From the NCBI RefSeq assembly GCF_014529945.1, contig NZ_JACVFB010000004.1, forward strand, positions 248,001 through 312,000: 64,000 nt of DNA, in the 5' to 3' direction. The notes below the pieces were generated by a model. The model had not been told where the DNA came from. It saw only the letters and a list, made by a program, of their open reading frames with translations, and ran no database searches. The translations under genes and the position numbers were made by a program. Positions 41,415 through 48,315 of this stretch are shown here, one piece after another. The DNA is from Chitinophaga varians. GTDB taxonomy: Bacteria > Bacteroidota > Bacteroidia > Chitinophagales > Chitinophagaceae. The first letter of the stretch is position 1. The number at the start of each line of letters is the position of its first letter.

Positions 41415-41915
41415 ATGTCATATCTGTTACCCTACTTTGGAGAAATTAACCTGACACAGCTGGATGAATACTACGAAGCAACTGCTGCATCGGGGGTGAA
41501 ATTTGACCTGAACTTTGAGCATACCAGCGTTGCAGAGGAGAAGGCTGATCTTATCAAGTCGTGGCTGCTGGACATCGGGCAGCTGGATGCGCAGAATATG
41601 GGGGCTATTCAGCATGATTTCAATACCGGCGAAGGTGAAACGCGGGACTACCTCCGTTTTTATATAGAAGCGCTATACGAAGAGCAGCTGGCTGGTATCG
41701 TAGGAGATACAGATAGTGATGAAGAAAAGTTAGTCGTGCTGCTTCATAAGCTGAGACTAAAGCGTGTGGGTTTTTATCCTGATGGTAAATATGATACTCC
41801 TCATTTTGCTATTTTCGACTACACCATCGATGTCGATGGCAAACCCTGTAACCAGCTGCTGGTGCTGAAATGGACAGCACAGCGGCAGCTGGCTGAAATC
41901 AGCTGGGAGAGCTAA
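41415..41915 (+). CDS. DUF2004-like hypothetical protein
   Basis: A 166-residue acidic soluble protein. The start SYLLPYFGEINLTQLDEYYE and the strand VKFDLNFEHTS match what I remember of the DUF2004 family. The C-terminal part (FAIFDYTIDVDGKPCNQLLV) ends in a beta-rich region. It starts 3 bases after the secreted coiled-coil protein's stop codon, probably in one operon. Its last 17 bases overlap the end of the convergent HxlR gene. Function unknown. Confidence 0.7.
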   Translation: MSYLLPYFGEINLTQLDEYYEATAASGVKFDLNFEHTSVAEEKADLIKSWLLDIGQLDAQNMGAIQHDFNTGEGETRDYLRFYIEALYEEQLAGIVGDTDSDEEKLVVLLHKLRLKRVGFYPDGKYDTPHFAIFDYTIDVDGKPCNQLLVLKWTAQRQLAEISWES

Positions 41916-42282
41916 CCGCTGCTTCCTGTTGCGCGATTTTCCGCTGTTTGTTGCCCCAGCTGCTCAGTTGACTTAAGATAGGCTCCAGTTCCCGCGCGGT
42001 CTCTGTTAGTTCATATTCTACTCTGGGCGGTACTTCCGCATAAACGGTCCGTTTAATCAGTCCGTCCTGTTCCATGGCCTTCAGCTGTAACGTCAGCATA
42101 CGTTCAGTGATATACGAAAACTCTTTTTTAAGCTCGCTGTAGCGCATCGTGCGTTTGGCGAGCTTATCCAGTATCAGGAGTTTCCATCTGCCACCCAACA
42201 TATAAATAGCATAGGTAAGGTCGCAGCCGGTGATGCATTGTTCATTGCGGCTATAGGTTGAATTTTGTTTTCTGTTTGCCAT
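41899..42282 (-). CDS. HxlR family transcriptional regulator (second copy)
   Basis: About 127 residues from ATG 42280-42282. The winged-helix domain reads MLGGRWKLLILDKLAKRTMR, YSELKKEFSYITERMLTLQL and IKRTVYAEVPPRVEYELTE, and is nearly the same as the copy at 21404 in the recognition helix and wing. Cysteines near the N-terminus (NEQCITGCDLTYA) could make it a thiol-based sensor, as in the HypR/QorR/YodB group. It is divergent from an SDR gene (42378) and is likely its regulator. Its 3' end overlaps the convergent DUF2004-like gene by 17 bases. Confidence 0.92.
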   Translation of the reverse strand: MANRKQNSTYSRNEQCITGCDLTYAIYMLGGRWKLLILDKLAKRTMRYSELKKEFSYITERMLTLQLKAMEQDGLIKRTVYAEVPPRVEYELTETARELEPILSQLSSWGNKQRKIAQQEAAVSSPS

Positions 42283-42377
42283 TACGCACATATTTGTTTG
42301 TACCACACAATTAATGGTATGCAACATAAAATTAGCGGATGCCATTTACTTTTACAAAGAATTTCAAAACAACAGTT

Positions 42378-43130
42378 ATGGACCTCTATTTAAAAGGAAA
42401 AACAGCCGTAGTAACAGGTGCTAGTCAGGGTATGGGACGTGCCATCACAAAAGAACTGGCCGCAGAAGGTGTAAAAGTATTAGCCACCGGAAGAAACGAA
42501 GATTTGTTGAACAGCCTCCGCGAAGAAGTGCTGGCAGCGGGTGGTGTAGAACCGGTGATATTATCACAGGATTTTATGGCGGCGGATGCGCCGGAGAAGA
42601 TAGCCGCCGCGGCATTTGCGGGATTAGGGCATGTGGATATTCTGGTGAACAATGCCGGCAAAAGCGTACCGCTGGACATCATCGGTGCGGATAAAGACTG
42701 GGATGCCTCTTTTCTGCTGCATTTTGATCGCCTGCGGCAATTGACGCAACAGTTTCTCCCTCAAATGATAGAACGTCGGGATGGCGTTATCCTGAACATC
42801 ACGAGCACTTTCGAGTTGCGGACCATCAATGCTTCATCGGTGGCTAAAGCGGCTGTAGTGGTGTGGTCTAAGCAGCTGGCCGGAGAAGTAGGCAAATACG
42901 GTATCCGGGTCAATAACCTGCAGCCAGGGCTGATAGATACGGAAAATATCCGGCCTTATTTTCAGGGCGAAGAACGCCAGCAATTTGCCTCGAAAGAAAT
43001 ACCGCTGGGCGACTTTGGTGAAACGCAGGATATCGCCAATGTGGTCACTTTCCTGGTGTCTCCCCGGGCTAAATATGTGACCGGCACCATGGTAGGAGTT
43101 GACGGTGGATTGCGTTACGGAGCGTTTTGA
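42378..43130 (+). CDS. SDR family oxidoreductase with a replaced catalytic tyrosine
   Basis: About 250 residues from ATG 42378. Short-chain dehydrogenase landmarks: TGASQGMG (13-20), DILVNNAGKSVP, ILNITSTFELRT (catalytic serine) and VNNLQPGLIDT, with the C-terminal GTMVGVDGG. The YxxxK site reads NASSVAK, where K157 is conserved but the position of the catalytic tyrosine is S153. The lysine and serine are in place, so the protein may still bind NAD(P)H with altered chemistry. It is divergent from the second HxlR regulator and probably controlled by it. Confidence 0.9.
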   Translation: MDLYLKGKTAVVTGASQGMGRAITKELAAEGVKVLATGRNEDLLNSLREEVLAAGGVEPVILSQDFMAADAPEKIAAAAFAGLGHVDILVNNAGKSVPLDIIGADKDWDASFLLHFDRLRQLTQQFLPQMIERRDGVILNITSTFELRTINASSVAKAAVVVWSKQLAGEVGKYGIRVNNLQPGLIDTENIRPYFQGEERQQFASKEIPLGDFGETQDIANVVTFLVSPRAKYVTGTMVGVDGGLRYGAF

Positions 43131-43207
43131 TGATGGTTGTCACTGCAAAAGGCGCCTTGCAGTGATTTCATCATACCGGGAGATAAGGCTTTTGGCAATT
43201 TTTGTGG

Positions 43208-43215
43208 TATTTTTG
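43208..43215 (+). promoter_or_regulatory. Bacteroidota -7 element (TATTTTTG) for the second Crp/Fnr gene
   Basis: An exact TAnnTTTG match 7 bases before ATG 43223, which suggests a leaderless or near-leaderless transcript. No -33 TTG at the standard distance. Confidence 0.45.
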
Positions 43216-43222
43216 GGATACC

Positions 43223-43798
43223 ATGTCCTCCGTATTTCAACAACACGTTCGTAAGTTTGTAGAGGTCAGTGATGAAGAGCTGGCTTCTATCCTCGCTTAT
43301 TTTGAGCCCATCTCCGCGGCTAAAAAAGTCAATCTCCTGGAAGAAGGAAAGGTCTGCCGATATGATTATTTTGTGCTGAAAGGTTGCCTGCGGTTGTTCT
43401 TTGTCAACAACAAAGGCGTGGAAAAGACGATCCAGTTTGCGATTGAAAACTGGTGGATGGCGGACTATACTTCGCTGCAATTACAAATACCTTCTGAATT
43501 CTATATACAGGCCGTGGAGAAATCCGAAGTACTGGCCATCGGCGTGGCAGACCGCGAAACGATGCTGGCCCGCTTCCCGAAGATGGAACGTTATTTCCGG
43601 ATGGTACATCAAAAAGCCCATGCGGCCGCCCAGTATCGTACCCGCTATCAGGGAGATTATACCAAAGAGGAGCTCTACCATCATTTCAGCCGTAATTTCC
43701 CGGAATTCGTGCAACGGATACCGCAGCACCTGCTGGCCTCCTATCTGGGCCTCACCCCGGAATATCTCAGTGAACTAAGGGCCAGACGTATTTCTTAA
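43223..43798 (+). CDS. Crp/Fnr family transcriptional regulator (second copy)
   Basis: About 191 residues from ATG 43223. N-terminal sensor barrel (about 20-115: AAKKVNLLEEGKVCRYDYFV, LKGCLRLFFVNNKGVEKTI) and a C-terminal HTH (IPQHLLASYLGLTPEYLSEL). It belongs to the same Bacteroidota subgroup as the gene at 7867 but is clearly diverged from it. The gene is followed by an AhpD-like protein with its own -7 element. Such Crp/Fnr-CMD pairs are common in this phylum and suggest a response to oxidants or electrophiles. Confidence 0.9.
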   Translation: MSSVFQQHVRKFVEVSDEELASILAYFEPISAAKKVNLLEEGKVCRYDYFVLKGCLRLFFVNNKGVEKTIQFAIENWWMADYTSLQLQIPSEFYIQAVEKSEVLAIGVADRETMLARFPKMERYFRMVHQKAHAAAQYRTRYQGDYTKEELYHHFSRNFPEFVQRIPQHLLASYLGLTPEYLSELRARRIS

Positions 43799-43830
43799 TC
43801 CACCTTAAGTTTTTCCGGAAAAGGGCGTTG

Positions 43831-43838
43831 TAGTTTTG
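43831..43838 (+). promoter_or_regulatory. Bacteroidota -7 element (TAGTTTTG) for the AhpD-like gene
   Basis: An exact TAnnTTTG match 23 bases before ATG 43862. The gap following the Crp/Fnr gene is 63 bases, so the AhpD-like gene can be transcribed separately, perhaps under control of that regulator. Confidence 0.5.
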
Positions 43839-43861
43839 TGGTGTACTAAAAAATAATCACC

Positions 43862-44311
43862 ATGAGTCAACGTCTTAATATGAAGAAGTTAATCCCTGAA
43901 GGATATAAAGCCCTGCTGGCGATGGACACTTTTCTGGCCCACAGTCCCCTGAAGGAATCCCACAAAGACCTGATCGATATACGTACAGCACAAATCAACG
44001 GTTGTACTTACTGTATGGATATACACAACCGTACGGCACTGCAGCACGGAGAAAGCAGCCAGCGGCTGTTTGTCCTCAGCGGCTGGCGTGAAGCAGGCCT
44101 CTTTACGGACGAAGAGAAAGTGATACTGGCCATGACAGAAGAGATCACGCTCATTCATCAGCACGGACTGAGCGATGAAACCTATCAGCTGGCTTTGCAA
44201 TATTTTGATGAAACCTATATCTCTTATCTGATCATGGCCATCATCTCTATTAATGCTTTAACAAGAGTAGGGGTGAGCACGCGCCTGGAAGTGGTGAAGG
44301 TGCATGCGTAA
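43862..44311 (+). CDS. Carboxymuconolactone decarboxylase family protein (AhpD-like alkylhydroperoxidase)
   Basis: A 149-residue all-helical protein with the AhpD active site INGCTYCMDIH: C48, C51 and H55. The upstream YKALLAMDTFLAHSPLKESH and downstream SGWREAGLFTDEEKVILAMTE match the family. It would reduce peroxides or other electrophiles through the CxxC pair. It sits behind a Crp/Fnr regulator. A long stem-loop terminator follows, so it ends its transcription unit. Confidence 0.93.
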   Translation: MSQRLNMKKLIPEGYKALLAMDTFLAHSPLKESHKDLIDIRTAQINGCTYCMDIHNRTALQHGESSQRLFVLSGWREAGLFTDEEKVILAMTEEITLIHQHGLSDETYQLALQYFDETYISYLIMAIISINALTRVGVSTRLEVVKVHA

Positions 44312-44323
44312 TATCTATATCAT

Positions 44324-44365
44324 AAAAGTGCCGAAATAGTGACTATTGCGGCACTTTTGCTTTTT
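44324..44365 (+). terminator. Rho-independent terminator after the AhpD-like gene
   Basis: A 10-bp stem AAAAGTGCCG/CGGCACTTTT (44324-44333 with 44349-44358) continues as an inner AATAG/CTATT stem around TGA and is followed by GCTTTTT. Confidence 0.9.
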
Positions 44366-44422
44366 ATATCTTTTATTTTTACTGATTTTTCAGTGAGAAG
44401 TACAACATTTATACACCCTCAC

Positions 44423-44452
44423 CGGGCGACATTTGTGTATACAAACAGCCCG
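44423..44452. promoter_or_regulatory. Composite palindrome upstream of the polysaccharide deacetylase gene
   Basis: Outer arms CGGGC/GCCCG (44423-44427, 44448-44452) enclose inner arms TTTGT/ACAAA (44432-44436, 44441-44445). It ends 5 bases before ATG 44458, so it could be an operator or a hairpin controlling translation. The inner part resembles 2543-2555. Confidence 0.4.
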
Positions 44453-44457
44453 ATTGT

Positions 44458-45402
44458 ATGAGCACTCGCAGAACATTTATCAAACAAACCAGCGCCGCAG
44501 GCGCACTCAGCGTTTTACCTTTTACCCATCTTTTCTCCAATAATCAACAAACAAAAACAATGACCAATCCTACTCACTGGGCAGATGGCTCCCGGCTGGT
44601 GGTGTCCGTGTCCATGCAGTTTGAAGCCGGTGGCCAGCCGGACAATGCAGAGAGCCCCTTTCCGCAAAATATGCAAAAAGGCTATCGTGACCTGCCGGCA
44701 GCTACCTGGTACCAATATGGCTATAAGGAAGGTATCCCCAGAATGCTCGATAACTGGGATAAACTGGGCATCAAAGTGACTTCCCATATGGTGGGCACAG
44801 CAGTACTCAACCATCCCGAGCTGGCGAAGGAGATCGTTCGCCGCGGCCATGAAGCAGCCGCGCATGGAATGAACTGGAGCTCGCAGTATAACCTCTCTTA
44901 TGAAGAAGAAAAGAAGTTTATCAAAGATGGCGCAGATGCCGTGAAAGAGGTAACCGGGGTGATGCCGATAGGGTACAATGCCAACTGGCTGCGCAGGGGT
45001 GAGAATACCCTGAAGATATTACAGGAGCTGGGTTTTATTTATCATATTGATGACCTGAGCAGAGATGAGCCATTTGTGATACAGGTCAACCAGAAAGATT
45101 TTGCAGTGGTGCCTTATACGCTACGTTGCAATGATATCCTGCTGATCGAAGGAAAGAATTTCTCGGCCGGTCAGTTTGTGGAGCAGGTGAAGATGGAGTT
45201 CGACCAGCTGTATCTGGAAAGTGCGCAGCGTCGCAGACAAATGTCTATCAGTTTCCATGATCGTATCGGCGGTACGCCGCAGATGGTGAAAGCAGCGTAT
45301 GACATCATTCGTTATATACAAGACCATAAAGGCGTGAGCTTCCAACGGAAAGATGCGATCGCTAAGATGATTTTACAGGATAAAACGGCGGTGAGGGAAT
45401 AG
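44458..45402 (+). CDS. Polysaccharide deacetylase family protein (PuuE/allantoinase-like) with Tat-like signal
   Basis: A 314-residue protein. The N-terminus STRRTFIKQTSAAGALSVLPF has a twin-arginine motif followed by a hydrophobic stretch, consistent with Tat export. The NodB-type core includes VVSVSMQFEAGGQPDN in place of the usual D-D strand, GIKVTSHMVGTAV, EIVRRGHEAAAHGMNW (metal-type histidines) and ISFHDRIGGTPQMV. It resembles the PuuE/allantoinase-like subgroup more than chitin deacetylases. The substrate is uncertain. The stop codon sits in the loop of its own terminator. Confidence 0.85.
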   Translation: MSTRRTFIKQTSAAGALSVLPFTHLFSNNQQTKTMTNPTHWADGSRLVVSVSMQFEAGGQPDNAESPFPQNMQKGYRDLPAATWYQYGYKEGIPRMLDNWDKLGIKVTSHMVGTAVLNHPELAKEIVRRGHEAAAHGMNWSSQYNLSYEEEKKFIKDGADAVKEVTGVMPIGYNANWLRRGENTLKILQELGFIYHIDDLSRDEPFVIQVNQKDFAVVPYTLRCNDILLIEGKNFSAGQFVEQVKMEFDQLYLESAQRRRQMSISFHDRIGGTPQMVKAAYDIIRYIQDHKGVSFQRKDAIAKMILQDKTAVRE

Positions 45403-45420
45403 TCCTTCACCACCGTTTTT
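45382..45420. terminator. Bidirectional terminator overlapping the end of the deacetylase gene
   Basis: A 14-position stem with one mismatch (45385-45398 with 45403-45416), loop ATAG, and T5 after it. The flanking AAAA gives a U run on the minus strand for the convergent gene ending at 45425. The left arm is coding sequence. Confidence 0.82.
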
Positions 45421-45424
45421 CAGT

Positions 45425-46318
45425 TTATGCTATCTCTTCCAGCAGGCTATTGTGCACCGGCTGCCATCCCAGCTGCTGCCGCGCTCTTTCGGCGCTGGCC
45501 ACAATATTGGACCCCATCCCGAAATGGGCCATGGCAGGCCCCCATATCTTAATGGCTTCACCAATGGAAAGGGATGTTACGTCGTTTTGCAGTCCCAGTG
45601 CGTGACGAATTCTTTCTGCGATGGCTTTAAAGGAGGTGAGTCCGTTTTCGGCGTAATAGAAAGATCCGGCAGGCGCTTTGGTGATGGCCAGTGCATAGAG
45701 CGATAATAAGTCCATGATATGTACATTGGAAGTAAGATGAACGCCTTTGCCGACCATTACCGCGCTGCCACGTTGCTGCGCTTCTCTTATCAAGGCTGGG
45801 ATCTGATCACTTTCCTGCTTCAGTGCCAGCCCTTTTCCATATACCATCGTAGGACAGATCACTACCGTGTGTATGCCTCTTTGCGCATAGTGCATCACTT
45901 CCCGGTCGATCAGCACGCGGGCGGCCCTTTCAAATAGCGGCTTTTCAATAATGTCCGTGTATGCGTTGGGGTTAGCATATTGCCCCGCTGCCTTATCGCC
46001 GAGGATACCGCCGCCGGACGTGTGGATATACATCTTCCCGCTGCCTTCCAGTGCTTCGAGAATGGTCGCTACCAGAAAGGAATCATCTGAGCTGGCTACA
46101 TTGATCACGATGTCAGCAGCTTGCAGCTTGGCGGTAAAACCGGCGTCACCCGTCATTAAACCGGCCGTAGCGGTGATGCCCAGCGCTTTGAGCCGCGGCA
46201 CATCTGTTTCCCTGCGTACCCGACTGTGGATCTCATAACCCTGCTGCTGAAGATGAATCGCCAATGAGCCGCCAATATAACCGGTGGTGCCAAGAATGAA
46301 TACGCGCTTTGTGTCCAT
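45425..46318 (-). CDS. NAD(P)-dependent epimerase/dehydratase-type protein (extended SDR)
   Basis: A 297-residue Rossmann-fold protein. The nucleotide loop ILGTTGYIGGSLAIHL is at residues 8-23, followed by ADIVINVASSDDSFL and MYIHTSGGGILGDKAAG. The usual YxxxK is not obvious; the YTDIIEKPLF and VVICPTMVYGKGLALKQ segments stand at comparable places. This is close to the atypical nucleoside-diphosphate-sugar-epimerase-like group. Substrate unknown. It is a single gene convergent with the polysaccharide deacetylase. Confidence 0.85.
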   Translation of the reverse strand: MDTKRVFILGTTGYIGGSLAIHLQQQGYEIHSRVRRETDVPRLKALGITATAGLMTGDAGFTAKLQAADIVINVASSDDSFLVATILEALEGSGKMYIHTSGGGILGDKAAGQYANPNAYTDIIEKPLFERAARVLIDREVMHYAQRGIHTVVICPTMVYGKGLALKQESDQIPALIREAQQRGSAVMVGKGVHLTSNVHIMDLLSLYALAITKAPAGSFYYAENGLTSFKAIAERIRHALGLQNDVTSLSIGEAIKIWGPAMAHFGMGSNIVASAERARQQLGWQPVHNSLLEEIA

Positions 46319-46457
46319 ATATTTTTAGCCGTAAAAATGGAGAACGCAGTAATGGCGGTCAACCCGAATCTTGCTGTTTTTGATGAACTGACATAGCAGT
46401 GGTAACAGAAATGGCGTCTTAACAATTATTTTATATGCGATCTTACCCGCCGCTGAT

Positions 46458-46465
46458 TACTTTTG
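46458..46465 (+). promoter_or_regulatory. Bacteroidota -7 element (TACTTTTG) for the sigma/FecR genes
   Basis: An exact TAnnTTTG match. The nearest in-frame ATG (46467) is 1 base away, so the next ATG (46482) is the more likely start for the sigma factor. Confidence 0.5.
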
Positions 46466-46481
46466 AATGGAAAAGAAACAT

Positions 46482-47066
46482 ATGGCTATCGAAAAGGGGG
46501 GACTTCCGGATGAAGGGCTGCTGGTAGAAAGGCTGCGTCGGGGCGATGAAAAAGCCTTCCGTGCGCTGTATGATTTCTATTGGGAAAAGCAGTACGATCT
46601 GGCTTATTATAAGCTGGGCGGGAAAGCGTTGGCGGAGGAGATCACCCAGGAAGTATTTGTGGCCCTGTGGTTGCAGCGGGCGGAGCTGGACCCTGAAAAG
46701 CCGGTGGGCGCCTGGTTATATGGCGTCGCCAAAAACAGGATACTGAATACCTACCGGAAACAGTTGTCCCATCATAAATACCTGCAGCATGCCCCTTTGC
46801 AGGAAGTTACCCATAACACGACGGAACAACTGTCCTTTAATGAACTGAATGCTGCTGTCCAGCAACGGATTAATGAACTGCCGGATAAATGCCGGGAAGT
46901 GTTTACCATGAGCCGGATACAGGGCTTCAATACACAGCAGATCGCTGAAATGCTCAATATCTCCCCCAAAACGGTTAACAACCACCTCGTGAAAGCACTC
47001 CGCATCATGCGGGTAAACCTGAAAGACTACATCACGCTGTTAATCCTCCTGTCGCTCCGCAGGTAA
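46482..47066 (+). CDS. ECF-type RNA polymerase sigma-70 factor of the FecR/TonB-receptor type
   Basis: About 194 residues from ATG 46482 (ATG 46467 is an alternative). Region 2: GDEKAFRALYDFYWEKQYDL, EITQEVFVALWLQR and GAWLYGVAKNRILNTYRKQ. Region 4: INELPDKCREVFTMSRIQGF, QIAEMLNISPKTVNNHLVKA. The ending LLILLSL is typical of the expanded Bacteroidota family of sigma factors that pair with FecR-like anti-sigma factors and STN-type TonB receptors. The next two genes are exactly those. It probably controls the locus to 63422. Confidence 0.95.
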   Translation: MAIEKGGLPDEGLLVERLRRGDEKAFRALYDFYWEKQYDLAYYKLGGKALAEEITQEVFVALWLQRAELDPEKPVGAWLYGVAKNRILNTYRKQLSHHKYLQHAPLQEVTHNTTEQLSFNELNAAVQQRINELPDKCREVFTMSRIQGFNTQQIAEMLNISPKTVNNHLVKALRIMRVNLKDYITLLILLSLRR

Positions 47067-47161
47067 CATTAATTTAACGTAGCCTGGAGTAGGTGTAAGC
47101 GTCTGCTTGCGGTAAGTATGATTGACACCGGCCATCAGCCGGCGTTGTAATTAATACTTCC

Positions 47162-48139
47162 ATGCAGGACAGGAATGAATTAAACAGGTTAATAGATAAT
47201 TATCTCAACGGAAAAGCCACTCCGGAAGAAACCATCTGGCTCAACAACTGGTTCGAGCAGCTGCATACGCCCGGCGAAGGAAAGGATGGCAACCACCAGG
47301 AGCTGGGACAGCGCATCTTTGCGGCGGTACAGGCGCAGCTGGATATGGCGGCGCCACAGCCCGAAACACTGACTATCCGTCGTCGTTCGCGCATCGTGCG
47401 TTGGCGTATTGCCGCTTCCGTTATCTCTGCTGCACTGGTTGCCGGTGGTGGCTGGTGGTACCAGTCGGCCATGAAAACACGCAAGCCGCTGGCCAAAATG
47501 CTGGACCTGCGCACGCAGGGCGGGCAGATGACCAAAATCACGCTGACAGACAGTTCGGTGGTATGGCTCAATGCCAACAGCCATCTGCGTTATCCTGAAG
47601 CATTCACAGAAGACCGTACGGTATATCTTCAGGGAGAAGCCTACTTCGATATCCATCCTGACCCGGGACATCCTTTTATTATTGAAAGTGGTGGCTACAG
47701 GACCAAAGTACTGGGCACCGCTTTCAGTATCCGCGCACATGCCGCACCCCAGATATACAAAGTGACGGTGGCCTCCGGAAAGGTGGCCGTATTTAAGTCC
47801 GCCGACAGCAGCCGTATCGCCTACCTGACGGCCGACCAGGAGCTGCGTATCAATGAAGATGCCGGCACGCAGCAGGTGAGGACGGTGCATGCACAAACCA
47901 AAATGTTGTGGAAAGAAGGAAGCCTTACTTTTGAAAAAGACTTCCTGTCGGAAGTGGCGATATCCCTTCAAAACCGCTACGGCGTGACTTTCTCTTTCAA
48001 AAAAGCACAGCTGAAAAATATGGAGATCAGCGGCATTTTTGACCACTCCCAATCACTCAACGATATCCTGAAAATATTAAGCAAAGTATATGGCCTGCAT
48101 TTCAACAGGCAGGCAAATGGTATGATCCACATTTCCTGA
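47162..48139 (+). CDS. FecR family anti-sigma factor
   Basis: A 325-residue protein with an N-terminal cytoplasmic segment that binds sigma (LIDNYLNGKATPEETIWLNN), one membrane helix at about 83-98 (IAASVISAALVAGGGWW), a periplasmic FecR domain (TKITLTDSSVVWLNANSHLR, VYLQGEAYFDIHPD, TKVLGTAFSIRAH) and a C-terminal DUF4974-like STN-type domain (FLSEVAISLQNRYGVTF, LNDILKILSKVYGLHF). It relays the signal from the STN domain of the following TonB-dependent receptor to the sigma factor encoded upstream. Confidence 0.95.
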   Translation: MQDRNELNRLIDNYLNGKATPEETIWLNNWFEQLHTPGEGKDGNHQELGQRIFAAVQAQLDMAAPQPETLTIRRRSRIVRWRIAASVISAALVAGGGWWYQSAMKTRKPLAKMLDLRTQGGQMTKITLTDSSVVWLNANSHLRYPEAFTEDRTVYLQGEAYFDIHPDPGHPFIIESGGYRTKVLGTAFSIRAHAAPQIYKVTVASGKVAVFKSADSSRIAYLTADQELRINEDAGTQQVRTVHAQTKMLWKEGSLTFEKDFLSEVAISLQNRYGVTFSFKKAQLKNMEISGIFDHSQSLNDILKILSKVYGLHFNRQANGMIHIS

Positions 48140-48273
48140 TCACTAAAATCTACAGCATGGAAAAGAGATTTACATAACACGGCAAAGAAAAACCGGATGA
48201 CGCAAGCGTACCCGGTTTAAGGTGCGATGCTGATGATACCAGGCCTGAGAAACCGCATCATCGCGTCGCTGTC

Positions 48274-48299
48274 ATTAACTAACCCGAAGGATTAACTAA
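48274..48299. repeat. Direct repeat ATTAACTAA x2 before the STN receptor gene
   Basis: ATTAACTAA occurs at 48274-48282 and 48291-48299, 17 bases apart start to start, ending 16 bases before ATG 48316. Upstream in the same gap, AAACCGG/CCGGTTT (48190-48196, 48212-48218) forms a 7-bp hairpin without a T run. Both could be regulatory signals for the receptor operon. Confidence 0.35.
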
Positions 48300-48315
48300 T
48301 TAACAAGGTAAAAGT

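Noticed and set aside
48190..48218. A terminator between fecR and the STN receptor gene
   Set aside because: The AAACCGG/CCGGTTT hairpin has no following T run and a 15-base loop; kept only as a note beside the direct repeat.
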